The position numbers and the translations under genes were made by a program. From the NCBI GenBank assembly GCA_018365995.1, contig JAGZIY010000003.1, positions 1 through 64,000 on the forward strand: a stretch of 64,000 nt of DNA, given 5' to 3'. The notes beneath the pieces are model-generated. The model did no database searches and was not told where the DNA came from. It saw nothing but the letters and a program-made list of their open reading frames with translations. Source of the DNA: Butyricicoccus pullicaecorum. GTDB taxonomy: Bacteria > Bacillota > Clostridia > Oscillospirales > Butyricicoccaceae. Position 1 is the first letter of the stretch. The number at the start of each line of letters is the position of its first letter. Shown piece by piece: positions 6,954-15,235 of the stretch.

Positions 6954-7781
6954 ATGGAATATGTCTATATGTTAGCCTGTGCAGACGATACCCTGTATAC
7001 AGGCTGGACCAATAACCTGACTGCGCGGCTGGCGGCGCATAATAGCGGACACGGTGCGAAATATACCAAAGGACGCACACCCGTGCGGCTGGTGTTTAGT
7101 GAAGTGTTTCCAAGTCGTTCGGAAGCGCTTGGTTATGAGGCGGCGATTAAGAAGCTGGGGAAGGTGCAGAAACAGCAACTCATTGACGGACAGAATTTGG
7201 AGACAGAGGAGTATCTGACGGTATTAGACGCACAGGGCAGGGAATGTGGAATGCGTCCAAGACGCATTGTACATCAGCAGGGCTTACGGCATGGTATCAT
7301 TCATCTGTGGATATTTGCGGAGCAAAAGGGGATTTCCGGACTTTGGCTCCAGCGCCGTGCGTTGGATCGTCCGCTGTATCCGGGACGATATGATTTGGCG
7401 GCTACTGGACATATTGCCGCGGGGGAAACACCATTACATGCTGTGCTGCGAGAGGCGCAGGAGGAATGTGGGCTGAAGCTAACAGCCTCAGAGCTTATGA
7501 TGTTGCCGCAAACCTTTCACCAGACCTATCCAAGACCAGATGGCGGCTTGGACGATGAGATTTCCTATATATTTGTGTGCAGGCAAAAGGAACCAGCAGT
7601 ATTTCTTCCGGGTGCAGAGGTGATGGAGATGCGGTGGGTATCCTGTGAAGCGTTTGCACAAGCGGTAGAACAGGATAGGGCGTTGGTATTCCCAGACGGT
7701 ACCATGCACAGACGGGAAGAACTTTGCTGTCGGGCTGATGAATGGCGCGCTGTCTGTGAGTTACTGCGGCAAATGGAATAA
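6954..7781 (+). CDS. GIY-YIG endonuclease-like domain fused to NUDIX hydrolase
   Basis: A 275-residue two-domain protein. Residues 1-80 match the YhbQ/UPF0213 branch of GIY-YIG proteins: YVYMLACADDTLYTGWT, arginine in LTARLAAHNSG, and YTKGRTPVRLVF. Residues about 88-265 form a NUDIX hydrolase with the complete box GX5EX7REXXEEXGX at 152-174 (glutamates in REAQEEC). The lead-in RPRRIVHQQGLRHGIIHLWI resembles the IPP-isomerase-like NUDIX group. ATG 6954 has GGGAGG 8 bases upstream; an upstream in-frame extension lies across the promoter and is rejected. The first domain may bind or cut nucleic acid and the second cleave a nucleoside-diphosphate-type substrate; both roles are inferred from families. 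Confidence 0.88.
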   Translation: MEYVYMLACADDTLYTGWTNNLTARLAAHNSGHGAKYTKGRTPVRLVFSEVFPSRSEALGYEAAIKKLGKVQKQQLIDGQNLETEEYLTVLDAQGRECGMRPRRIVHQQGLRHGIIHLWIFAEQKGISGLWLQRRALDRPLYPGRYDLAATGHIAAGETPLHAVLREAQEECGLKLTASELMMLPQTFHQTYPRPDGGLDDEISYIFVCRQKEPAVFLPGAEVMEMRWVSCEAFAQAVEQDRALVFPDGTMHRREELCCRADEWRAVCELLRQME

Positions 7782-7786
7782 ATAGG

Positions 7787-7825
7787 AAAGCCACATGACA
7801 GAGAGTTGTCATTGTGGCTTTTTTT
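7787..7825. terminator. Bidirectional terminator between convergent genes
   Basis: AAAGCCACATGACA pairs with TGTCATTGTGGCTTT; a run of T follows on the plus strand and of A before it. It serves the fusion gene and probably the leftward transporter gene. Confidence 0.8.
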
Positions 7826-7832
7826 GCTGTTT

Positions 7833-9149
7833 TTATTTCTGGTTGTGTAATTGGAGTGTTGCAGACTGTATCTGATGTCCAGCGATATTGCCGATATGAA
7901 TGTTCATATTTTGGATTTCTAAATCAATGTTTTGTACCCCTTCGCTTGGAATCATATCCAGCGTATGAAATACAAGTCCGGTGAGCGTATCATGGTTTTG
8001 CGCTGCAATCTGGATACCTGTTGCAGCTTCAATTTCACATAATGCAAGATTGCCTGAAATTTTCCATGTATGTGCATCGATCTGTTCGATGGAAGGCGCG
8101 CTGCTTTGTGCGGTGAAAGGTTCCAACGTACCGACCAGTTCCTCAATCAAATCGAATAAGGTAACTACACCAACCATTCCGCCGTGTTCGTCCACGATGA
8201 CAGCCATTTCATGCTTTTCCTTTTTCATACTGCGGAATACTGAATCTGCTTTCATAGTATCGAGTATAAAGTATGCCGGCTGCATCGCGGTGGAAAGGAT
8301 CGCGTCCTTTGTTTTATCGGGCAGACGGAAATAATCCTTGGTGTTTAGGATTCCGATAATATGGTCGGGCGAACCATCGCAGACCGGATAGCGTGTGTGA
8401 CGGTTTTCATGGATTGTTTTTGCCCAAACCGAGATATCGTCCTCCAGCCATAGCAGCACAACATCGGTTCGATGTGTTGCAATATCTCCGACTACTGTAT
8501 CATTGAATTCGAATACATTTTGTATGAACTCCTTTTCCTGATAGGCGATGGTACCCTTTTCGCTGCCTGCCTCTACCAGCATACGGATTTCTTCCTCACT
8601 CACCGGCGTTTCCTCTTCGCTGGGGTCGATGCCGCACATGCGCAGTACCAGATTGGTGGATAGGGAAAGGAACCAGACAATAGGCTTGCATACGATGGAA
8701 ACAGCGCAAATCATACCAGAAAGATTCAGGGCAAGCTGCTCGGATTTTTTCATGGCAATGCGTTTTGGGACAAGCTCTCCGAAAATCAATGTAACATAGG
8801 ACAAAATCAGTGTGATGAGAATGACGGCAATGGTGTCCAGCGTTGCACGGGGAATCGGAATACCGAGACCGAGTACCCAATCGACGAGTGGCTCAGAGAA
8901 ATTATCAGCTGCAAATGCACTGCCCAAAAAGCCGGAAAGTGTGATTGCAACCTGAATGGTCGCAAGAAACTTTGCAGGCTCCTGTGTCAGGCGCAGCAAA
9001 CGATTGGCGCGTTGGTTCCCTTGTTCCGCCATATGTTTGAATTTGGTTTCGTTGATGGAAAGAATCGCAATTTCGGCACTGGCAAACACAGCGTTTGATG
9101 CAATGAGTATTATCTGAAGCAGTAATAAAAAACCAATAGAGTGATCCAT
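7833..9149 (-). CDS. CNNM/CorC-type (DUF21-CBS) membrane transporter, 'hemolysin family'
   Basis: A 438-residue member of the DUF21-CBS-CorC family. Residues 1-185 are the CNNM (DUF21) membrane domain with four hydrophobic segments and the conserved NAVFASAEIAILS and FGELVPKRIA. About 205-325 are paired CBS domains (THRTDVVLLWLEDD; VIVDEHGGMVGVVTLFDLIE). About 345-430 form the CorC_HlyC domain. Family members are linked to magnesium or other divalent cation export or tolerance; the name hemolysin is historical. It is a single gene behind a strong promoter and a 180-nt leader with terminator-like structure, so transcription attenuation by an ion or metabolite is plausible. Confidence 0.92.
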   Translation of the reverse strand: MDHSIGFLLLLQIILIASNAVFASAEIAILSINETKFKHMAEQGNQRANRLLRLTQEPAKFLATIQVAITLSGFLGSAFAADNFSEPLVDWVLGLGIPIPRATLDTIAVILITLILSYVTLIFGELVPKRIAMKKSEQLALNLSGMICAVSIVCKPIVWFLSLSTNLVLRMCGIDPSEEETPVSEEEIRMLVEAGSEKGTIAYQEKEFIQNVFEFNDTVVGDIATHRTDVVLLWLEDDISVWAKTIHENRHTRYPVCDGSPDHIIGILNTKDYFRLPDKTKDAILSTAMQPAYFILDTMKADSVFRSMKKEKHEMAVIVDEHGGMVGVVTLFDLIEELVGTLEPFTAQSSAPSIEQIDAHTWKISGNLALCEIEAATGIQIAAQNHDTLTGLVFHTLDMIPSEGVQNIDLEIQNMNIHIGNIAGHQIQSATLQLHNQK

Positions 9150-9329
9150 AAATAAACCTCTTTCTAAAATAATAAAATATGAAAAAGCATAAGATGTGAC
9201 CCATACACCGCAGGATAGATGTACAGAGCATGTCTTATGGGGGAGTTAGAAAGGGAGTATGGATTGGGTTCGCGTCACTATCATCGTGATCCATTTATTA
9301 TAATATGCCTCCAGTTTTTTGAGATATTG
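9150..9329 (-). promoter_or_regulatory. Structured 5' leader, candidate riboswitch upstream of CNNM/CorC gene
   Basis: The transcript from the promoter at 9336-9364 carries about 180 untranslated bases. In reading order it can form an ATGGAT/ATCCAT stem (9294-9289 with 9264-9259) around a CAC/GTG hairpin, and then a stem CATAAGA/TCTTATG (9239-9233 with 9194-9188) that encloses a TACATC/GGTGTA hairpin and ends in CTTTTT. The latter looks like an intrinsic terminator placed before the gene. GTGAC (9278-9274) and GTCAC (9200-9196) could pair as an alternative. I do not recognise the M-box, yybP-ykoY or NiCo consensus. Confidence 0.5.
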
Positions 9330-9335
9330 AGATAT

Positions 9336-9364
9336 ACTATAAGGGACAACAGGCATCTTGTCAA
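9336..9364 (-). promoter_or_regulatory. Promoter of the CNNM/CorC gene
   Basis: On the minus strand: TTGACA (9364-9359), 17-base spacer, TATAGT (9341-9336). A perfect -35 box. Confidence 0.8.
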
Positions 9365-9446
9365 TGTGTAGGACTGTAAAAATATAGTAAAGATTCTACA
9401 AAATCTGTGCGTGATTTGGAGCGACAAGCGGGAGGCAAATAAAAAT

Positions 9447-9472
9447 CCCGATAGACAGGTTTGTCTATCGGG
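9447..9472 (-). terminator. Terminator of the secG operon
   Basis: Perfect 11-base arms CCCGATAGACA/TGTCTATCGGG with a 4-base loop. On the minus strand the stem is followed by ATTTTTATTT. Confidence 0.85.
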
Positions 9473-9511
9473 AAAATCAGATGCGGCAGCCTTGTGAAAA
9501 GGCGTGCGCTT

Positions 9512-9742
9512 TTATGTGCGCAGAACGGCGCCAACTGCACAGGCAGCAATCAGAAAAAATGCTGCGAGAATGGAGCAGATCACTGCCTGTCTGCGGCACT
9601 TGATTGCGGCGGAAGAAGGTGTCCCACACTTTGCAGTTTCGCTGTTCGGTCCGGTAAGATGTCCATATCGGACTTGAAAAAATATGGTCAGTGCAGCACA
9701 TATTGCGAATATGGCAAATAATATAGCCAGAATGAGTTTCAT
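9512..9742 (-). CDS. Small two-helix membrane protein downstream of secG
   Basis: A 76-residue protein with one membrane segment at each end (KLILAILFAIFAICAALTIFF; AVICSILAAFFLIAACAVGAVL) and a short polar loop containing two of its cysteines (KCGTPSS, KCRRQ). It starts 3 bases after the secG stop, without a strong ribosome site of its own, so it is probably translated by coupling. No family recognised. Location next to secG does not prove a role in secretion. Confidence 0.6.
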   Translation of the reverse strand: MKLILAILFAIFAICAALTIFFQVRYGHLTGPNSETAKCGTPSSAAIKCRRQAVICSILAAFFLIAACAVGAVLRT

Positions 9743-9745
9743 AAT

Positions 9746-9982
9746 TTAGATACAATTCATCACGACAGCAAGAACGACGAAGATGACCCCTGCAACCGTC
9801 GTAAGGCGGGACAATGTACGCTGCATGCTGCTGGCCTTTGATTGACCGAAAAAGGTATCCGCACCGCCGGCGATGGTGCCAGACATTCCCTGACGTGCGC
9901 CCTGCTGCAACAGAACAACGACGGTCAGGAATACACAGACGATAACTTCCACAATGGAAAGCGCGAGTTTCACAGTACTCAT
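9746..9982 (-). CDS. secG: Preprotein translocase subunit SecG
   Basis: A 78-residue protein with two membrane helices (ALSIVEVIVCVFLTVVVLLQ and TTVAGVIFVVLAVVMNC) joined by the family-typical loop QQGARQGMSGTIAGGADTFF and the GQSKASSMQRTL segment. SecG helps the SecYEG channel during protein export across the cytoplasmic membrane. Length is normal for the family. It heads a two-gene unit; the usual rnr-smpB neighbours are absent. Confidence 0.95.
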   Translation of the reverse strand: MSTVKLALSIVEVIVCVFLTVVVLLQQGARQGMSGTIAGGADTFFGQSKASSMQRTLSRLTTVAGVIFVVLAVVMNCI

Positions 9983-10056
9983 GATTTGATTCCTCCGAAA
10001 AATTCAGTTGATTGTATCCCTCAATAGCCCATATAGGGCATAATTACATATCTTAT

Positions 10057-10085
10057 ATGATAACATGCTTATCTGATTTTTGCAA
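10057..10085 (-). promoter_or_regulatory. Promoter of secG
   Basis: Minus strand TTGCAA (10085-10080), 17-base spacer, TATCAT (10062-10057). A small GCCC/GGGC hairpin lies in the leader at 10027-10039. Confidence 0.7.
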
Positions 10086-10135
10086 GGGAAAACAGGAAAA
10101 AACGAGAAAAACCGGAGGGAAATAGCTGGAGAAAC

Positions 10136-10663
10136 TCATGGTTTTGCTGCGCGAAGCAGGTCAGCGAGCGGAGCACCGGCACGATTGGAGATAATTTTGT
10201 CAGAGTTTTTTTGAATGACCGCAAAGCGAATGGAGGACCAGCCATTTTGTGGTTTGCGGTAGGTCATCTCGCTGGAACGCCAGCGCAGGCGGCTGAGAGC
10301 AGCACGATCCGCGGTCTCACAGACCAGAATGATGCTGATCAATGTAAATTGATGGGAAATATCGGGCTCAACAAGTGTTTTTTGTACCTGTTGTGCATAC
10401 GCCCACCAATCATCTAAGGCAGCTCGGTCAAAATGGGGCACAGCAAATACAAGACGATGCTCATGGCTATGGACTGGTGGACCGCCGACAGGGATCACGC
10501 CAAGCATTTTAAGTTCGGTATCGCTGTCAAACCATGCGTGCAGTGCCGTTAAACGCTCTGCAATGGAAACATTGCGTGCGTGCTGAAATACACAGTTTAG
10601 ACTTTGCTCGATTGCATCGCGCCATGCAGCAAAGTAGGTTGGAAAATTGGTTTCTGTATTCAT
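10136..10663 (-). CDS. Hypothetical protein linked to a nucleotidyltransferase gene
   Basis: A 175-residue soluble protein with a regular mixed composition, no signal peptide or membrane segment and no motif I recognise (WWAYAQQVQKTL; FTLISIILVCETADRAAL). The start may be ATG 10663 or the GTG at 10675 that overlaps the stop of the upstream gene; GTGAGA 7 bases before ATG 10663 supports the former. It overlaps or abuts the nucleotidyltransferase and must be in its operon, so it may act on the same substrate or in the same cell-surface pathway. Confidence 0.6.
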   Translation of the reverse strand: MNTETNFPTYFAAWRDAIEQSLNCVFQHARNVSIAERLTALHAWFDSDTELKMLGVIPVGGPPVHSHEHRLVFAVPHFDRAALDDWWAYAQQVQKTLVEPDISHQFTLISIILVCETADRAALSRLRWRSSEMTYRKPQNGWSSIRFAVIQKNSDKIISNRAGAPLADLLRAAKP

Positions 10664-10671
10664 AAAAAATC

Positions 10672-11580
10672 TCACAAATCAGCTGGATAATCGCCGGCTT
10701 CGGTCATGGCACGCAGAGTTGCCTGTACATTTGGTTTGTCTGCCTGATAGGTGACACCAAACCATTTGGATTGGGTGGGAATCACCTTTGCGGTTGCTTT
10801 TCCGGCAAGGATCAGGGTATCAACCGCGGAGGGCAGGTAGAATTCAGCCTTCATCGGGTCAAGAGGAAGCTTGTTTGCAAAAAAGTCGTGCAGCTGGGCA
10901 TCCAGTTCGTGCAGGAAGGAGGGGGTAAAACCCCAAAGATTCATGGATACGGGTGTGCCAAGCGGGATTTCACCGCCTTCGCCATCGGTAAATCGAATGA
11001 TGCCGTCCGTGCCACGGGCAATCTTTGTACGCTCTATGATATCAGACAAAAATCCATCTGTATTTGTCGTACAGACGCCGCGCGAAACCGTTCCGTTTTC
11101 TGTCAGTGTGTTTTCGACTGCATATCCAATCATGCAGTAGCGGTATTTGTCATCATCGGCTGTCTGTGCCAGAAAATCATACATTTTTGCAAATGCTTCT
11201 GCACCGTAGAAGTCATCTGCGTTGATAACAGCAAATGGAGCGTCCACAGTATTTTTGATACAGTAGATGGCATGTCCTGTGCCAAGCGGCTTTTCCCGCT
11301 CTGGGGATACGGATAAATCGCTGGGGAGCGAGGAGAGCGTCTGATATACATAATCGACCTGCATAAAACGACGTGCTTTGCTGCCAATGGCTTTTTCAAA
11401 GGCGCCCTCCAGCTCTGGCTTGATGATAAAAACTGCGCGGCGGAAGCCTGCACGGTAAGCATCATAAATCGAGTAGTCCAGAATGATTTGCCCATTGGGG
11501 CCCAGTGGATCGATTTGTTTGAGTCCGCCATAGCGGGAACCCATGCCAGCAGCCATGATAACCAAAATAGGCTGATTCAT
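10672..11580 (-). CDS. Sugar-nucleotide nucleotidyltransferase family protein
   Basis: A 302-residue NTP-transferase. The N-terminal nucleotide-binding motif is IMAAGMGSRYGGLKQIDPLG, with the downstream GTGHAIYC and INADDFYG (metal-binding aspartates) as in glucose-1-phosphate thymidylyl- and UTP-transferases. The second half has VSMNLWGF and a substrate-handling region. It should transfer a nucleotidyl group to a sugar phosphate or related alcohol phosphate; the exact substrate cannot be read. ATG 11580 has AAGGAG 8 bases upstream; the longer reading begins upstream of the transcription start and is rejected. Confidence 0.85.
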   Translation of the reverse strand: MNQPILVIMAAGMGSRYGGLKQIDPLGPNGQIILDYSIYDAYRAGFRRAVFIIKPELEGAFEKAIGSKARRFMQVDYVYQTLSSLPSDLSVSPEREKPLGTGHAIYCIKNTVDAPFAVINADDFYGAEAFAKMYDFLAQTADDDKYRYCMIGYAVENTLTENGTVSRGVCTTNTDGFLSDIIERTKIARGTDGIIRFTDGEGGEIPLGTPVSMNLWGFTPSFLHELDAQLHDFFANKLPLDPMKAEFYLPSAVDTLILAGKATAKVIPTQSKWFGVTYQADKPNVQATLRAMTEAGDYPADL

Positions 11581-11635
11581 TTTTTTATCTCCTTCCAAAG
11601 ATTGAATTCTCAGAATGTTATCAAAATGTACCTCT

Positions 11636-11664
11636 ATTATAATCGACAAGCGCTCGAGTGGCAA
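11636..11664 (-). promoter_or_regulatory. Promoter of the nucleotidyltransferase operon
   Basis: Minus strand TTGCCA (11664-11659), 17-base spacer, TATAAT (11641-11636). Confidence 0.75.
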
Positions 11665-11766
11665 GAGCAGGGATAGCAAAATTCACGAATTCTGTAAGAA
11701 AAAGCGGGGGAAAATTCAACAAGTTGGAAAAAATGAAATTTATGCTGCACAGACCGCTTGAATACA

Positions 11767-11795
11767 TTGAAAAAAAAACGGTAAAATGATAAAAT
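11767..11795 (+). promoter_or_regulatory. Promoter of pyk
   Basis: TTGAAA (11767-11772), 17-base spacer, TAAAAT (11790-11795), in an A-rich region about 75 bases before the ATG. Confidence 0.6.
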
Positions 11796-11870
11796 ATGTA
11801 AGGTTGAAATCATATAAAACAAAAGCTTTCTGTCTATTTTGCTGACTACGAAAAGAGAGGTAGAACTATT

Positions 11871-13343
11871 ATGATGCGCAGAACAAAAATTATCTGTACG
11901 CTGGGTCCGGCGACTGACGACAAGGCAGTCCTCAAGGATATGATGCTTGCGGGCATGAATGTTGCTCGTATGAACTTTAGTCATGGCTCCCATGAAGAAC
12001 ACAAGGGCCGTATGGATTTGGTCAAGGCTTGTCGTGCAGAGCTTGGTCTGCCAATCGGCATTATGCTCGATACGAAGGGACCTGAGATCCGTACCAAAAC
12101 CTATAAGAATGGTAAAATAGAAATTCAGGATGGTCAGACATTTACCCTGACAACACGTGATATCGAGGGCGATGAGAGCATTGTTTCGATCACCTACGAA
12201 GGATTGCCAAATGATGTGCAGCCGGGCACGCGCATTTTGATTGATGATGGTTTGATTGCGTTCGAGGTACAGGAGATTCAGAACGGTACCGATATCGTTT
12301 GTAAGGCACTCAATGGCGGCCCGCTCTCTAATCGTAAGTCTATCAATGTCCCGGGCATCAAGCTCAACATGCCTTTTGTTTCGGAAAAGGATCGTGCAGA
12401 TATTATCTTTGGACTCAGTCAGGACATTGATTTTATTGCAGCTTCCTTTACGCGTACTCGTCAGGACGTTTTGGACATCAAGGCAATCCTCAAGGAGTAT
12501 GGCAAGGAAGATGTGCAGATCATTGCCAAAATCGAGAATATGGAAGGCGTAGACAATGTGCGCGATATTCTGGAGGAAGCAACCGGCGTTATGGTAGCCC
12601 GTGGCGACCTCGGGGTAGAGGTACCGTATTATGAACTGCCTGAAATTCAAAAGCATCTCATTAAGACCGCCATTTCTATGGGAAAGCGGGTTGTCACAGC
12701 GACACAAATGCTGGATTCCATGTCAAAGAACCCACGTGCGACCCGTGCCGAGGTTTCCGACGTTGCAAATGCTGTATTTGACGGCACATCTGCAATCATG
12801 CTTTCCGGCGAAACCTCTGTCGGCAAGTATCCAGTTGAAACTGTCCGCACCATGTCCCTCATTGCGTCAAATGCAGAGGCAAAGATCCATTATGACCGCC
12901 GTCGGATCACCCGTGATGAGTTTAAGGGCATGGATATGAAGGGCGACAAAAAGACCAATGCAATTGCACATGCAACCTGTACCACGTCTGCGGACCTTGG
13001 CGCAAAGTGCATTGTTGCAGTTACCCGCAGTGGTTCTACTGCTTATGCCGTTTCTTCCTTCCGCCCGGGCACTCTGATTGTTGGTGCAACCTATGACGAA
13101 AAGACATTTCACCGCATGACTATGTCATGGGGCGTTCTGCCGTCTCTCATTAAGGAGGTCGGCTCAGGTACAGAACTGTATACACAGGCTGTACATGCGG
13201 CAGTCAATGCCTGCAATGTAGAGCCAGGAGATATCATTTCGGTGACTGCTGGCATGCCCGTCGGTCATGTATACTACACCAATACGCTGCGCGTCATTGA
13301 GGTAACACAGGCTTATATCAATATGGCGTTTGAGGACGAATAA
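11871..13343 (+). CDS. pyk: Pyruvate kinase
   Basis: A 490-residue pyruvate kinase, which makes pyruvate and ATP from phosphoenolpyruvate and ADP in the last step of glycolysis. Conserved segments run in order: RTKIICTLGPA, NVARMNFSHGSHEEH (substrate and metal site), MLDTKGPEIRT, the B domain near residues 75-165, IIAKIENMEGVDN with the catalytic lysine, MVARGDLGVEVP and ATQMLDSM, then the C-terminal allosteric domain (VTRSGSTAYAVSSFRPG). The extra PEP-utilizer domain found in Bacillus pyruvate kinase is absent. RBS GAGAGG precedes the start. The LCP gene follows directly. Confidence 0.97.
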   Translation: MMRRTKIICTLGPATDDKAVLKDMMLAGMNVARMNFSHGSHEEHKGRMDLVKACRAELGLPIGIMLDTKGPEIRTKTYKNGKIEIQDGQTFTLTTRDIEGDESIVSITYEGLPNDVQPGTRILIDDGLIAFEVQEIQNGTDIVCKALNGGPLSNRKSINVPGIKLNMPFVSEKDRADIIFGLSQDIDFIAASFTRTRQDVLDIKAILKEYGKEDVQIIAKIENMEGVDNVRDILEEATGVMVARGDLGVEVPYYELPEIQKHLIKTAISMGKRVVTATQMLDSMSKNPRATRAEVSDVANAVFDGTSAIMLSGETSVGKYPVETVRTMSLIASNAEAKIHYDRRRITRDEFKGMDMKGDKKTNAIAHATCTTSADLGAKCIVAVTRSGSTAYAVSSFRPGTLIVGATYDEKTFHRMTMSWGVLPSLIKEVGSGTELYTQAVHAAVNACNVEPGDIISVTAGMPVGHVYYTNTLRVIEVTQAYINMAFEDE

Positions 13344-14315
13344 TTGGTAATTCGGCGGCTGTTCCGCATGATACGAAGCCTCCTGTTCGTGCTGGTATTC
13401 GCTGCACTGATTGCAGGTGCTGGCCTGTTCGCATTGCAATATTTTATAGGCAGCAATTATCAAAGGGACACGGAGTCGCTTGCGGGGGTCGACCTTGCAG
13501 TACAGCATAAAGATGACCGCAGTGTGACAAACATTGCTCTTTTTGGAGTCGATGCAGACAATGATGGAACACGGCGTGCGGACTGTATCATGGTGCTGTC
13601 TGTCGACAGCGCTGACGGAGAGGTCAAGGTGATTTCTCTTATGCGGGATTCTAAGGTGGAAATCGATGGACATGGCGAAGGAAAGCTAAACCATGCGTAT
13701 AGCTATGGAGGTCCTGCGCTTGCTATCCAAACGATCAATCAGAATTTTGAGCTCAATATCGAGCATTATGCGCAGGTCGATTTTTCGCAAATGGCGAATT
13801 TGATTGGGGCATTGGGCGGTGTTGTCATCGATGTCAAAGAGAATGAGCGCAAGGAACTGAATAAGTTTATTGGGGAATACTGCCGCGCTGCAAATACAGA
13901 GAACTGTCCGGTCGAACAGGCTGGTGTACAGACACTCAACGGGATTCAGGCAATGAGTTATGGACGTATCCGTAAGGGTGGTACAGGCGATGACTGGGGG
14001 CGCGTGGAACGGCAGGCTGTCGTGCTGGAGGCGATGTTTCAGCGGGTGCGGGGAATGTCTCTTGCCGAAATCATAGAACTTGCACCCAAAATGCTGAAGT
14101 ATGTAACCTCTGATTTATCCATGTTTGAGATTACGAAGATTGCAGTTGGTCTTTTGCGCCATGGCATGCCAGAAATCGATCATGGAAGGATCCCGGTGGA
14201 TCGAACATGGGATTATGGTGGAAAGAATAAGCAGTATATTGTCTTTGACTTGGACAAGGCTGCAAATCGTTTGCACGATTATATCTATGAGGATATTCCG
14301 CTCAGCGTTTCCTGA
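13344..14315 (+). CDS. LytR-CpsA-Psr (LCP) family cell-wall ligase
   Basis: A 323-residue membrane-anchored LCP protein. A basic N-terminus (RRLFRMIRS) leads into one membrane helix (about 11-32), followed by the extracellular LCP domain: NIALFGVDADNDGTRRADCI, VISLMRDSKVEI, GKLNHAYSYGG and SYGRIRKGG with the conserved arginines and aspartates that bind the polyprenyl pyrophosphate. LCP enzymes attach teichoic acids or polysaccharides to peptidoglycan. The reading starts at TTG 13344, right after the pyk stop, with GAGG 8 bases before it; ATG 13368 is an alternative with a weaker site and a shorter tail. Translation is probably coupled to pyk, an unusual pairing. Confidence 0.9.
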   Translation: MVIRRLFRMIRSLLFVLVFAALIAGAGLFALQYFIGSNYQRDTESLAGVDLAVQHKDDRSVTNIALFGVDADNDGTRRADCIMVLSVDSADGEVKVISLMRDSKVEIDGHGEGKLNHAYSYGGPALAIQTINQNFELNIEHYAQVDFSQMANLIGALGGVVIDVKENERKELNKFIGEYCRAANTENCPVEQAGVQTLNGIQAMSYGRIRKGGTGDDWGRVERQAVVLEAMFQRVRGMSLAEIIELAPKMLKYVTSDLSMFEITKIAVGLLRHGMPEIDHGRIPVDRTWDYGGKNKQYIVFDLDKAANRLHDYIYEDIPLSVS

Positions 14316-14371
14316 TAAAAATTGGGGCGTTAAATTTCCATATATAGGGCTTAGACGTCTATAAAAGCAAG

Positions 14372-14410
14372 AAGCGACTGGTAGATCTGGATGATCTGCC
14401 AGTCGCTTTT
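14372..14410. terminator. Bidirectional terminator
   Basis: AAGCGACTGGTAGATC pairs with GATCTGCCAGTCGCTT, T-run after it. It lies between the convergent LCP and glycosyltransferase genes. Confidence 0.85.
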
Positions 14411-14419
14411 CTGATTCGG

Positions 14420-15235
14420 TCAGTTATCCTTGGCGGAGGCAATGAGATAGCGATAAATTTGTGGCTTGAATTGCTCGTAAAGACCAAGCTGTGTGTAAAG
14501 ATCTCGATAAAATTCAAATAACTCGATTTTGGTTGTCATTGTTTTTCCGAAAGAGAGTGCATTGGACAGGCTTTTATCCCGCTTGCGATAATAATAAATG
14601 GGGGTCTGCAAGGCACAGAAGGTGTTCGCGTAGCGAATGTATTCAAGATTGAACTGGAAATCTTCGCTCCATTGCAGTGATTCATTGCACCGGATTTGAT
14701 GCGTCATAATGAGGTCGCGCCGATATAATTTGTTCCACATCACCCCGTAATAAAAACTTGCAGGTTCTTCCAGCAGATGACGGGCAAAGACGCGCTGGTC
14801 CATCACACGTGTGGTATGCAAAAATCCGTAGACCATAACTTTTTCATCGGAAACACGACAGAAATGAGAAATCACCAAATCGGCATTGGTTTCCTCTGCG
14901 CGTTCAATAAGTAAACGGGTCGCGTTTGCGTCTAACCAGTCATCACTGTCCAAAAATTGCAGATATTTTCCCTGCGCACGCTCAATGGCTAGATTGCGAG
15001 TCGCAGATACTCCGCTGTTTTCTTTGTCGATGACATAAAATCTGGGGTCACGCTTGGCGTACATTTGACAAATATCGAGACTTGCATCGCTGCTGCCATC
15101 ATTCACAAGCAGTACCTCAATATTTTGGTAGCGTTGGCGGCGTACACTCTCGATACAGGTAGCAAGATCGGGAGCTGCATTATAGACTGGAATAATAATG
15201 CTGACCAGTGGATTGGATTGCTTCAGAATAGACAT
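14420..15235 (-). CDS. Family 2 glycosyltransferase
   Basis: A GT-A-fold family 2 glycosyltransferase of about 271 residues. It has the opening VSIIIPVYNAAPDLATCIES, LLVNDGSSD (nucleotide-sugar site), ENSGVSATRNLA and FLDSDDWLDANAT (the DxD-type metal site), then EDFQFNLEYI. It would transfer a sugar from a nucleotide sugar to a surface polymer or lipid carrier; donor and acceptor are not evident. The start is uncertain: ATG 15235 abuts its AAGGAG with no spacing, while ATG 15274 (284 residues) has no visible site. The native start may be an alternative codon just after 15235. It is a single gene. Confidence 0.88.
   Translation of the reverse strand: MSILKQSNPLVSIIIPVYNAAPDLATCIESVRRQRYQNIEVLLVNDGSSDASLDICQMYAKRDPRFYVIDKENSGVSATRNLAIERAQGKYLQFLDSDDWLDANATRLLIERAEETNADLVISHFCRVSDEKVMVYGFLHTTRVMDQRVFARHLLEEPASFYYGVMWNKLYRRDLIMTHQIRCNESLQWSEDFQFNLEYIRYANTFCALQTPIYYYRKRDKSLSNALSFGKTMTTKIELFEFYRDLYTQLGLYEQFKPQIYRYLIASAKDN

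Noticed and set aside
9150..9329. M-box, yybP-ykoY or fluoride riboswitch upstream of the CNNM gene
   Set aside because: The conserved sequence landmarks of these classes that I know are not present; only the general attenuator form is kept as a finding.
11637..12707. 356-codon minus-strand open frame across the start of pyk
   Set aside because: It lies antisense to pyruvate kinase, has cysteine/histidine-rich, low-plausibility composition and no ribosome site.
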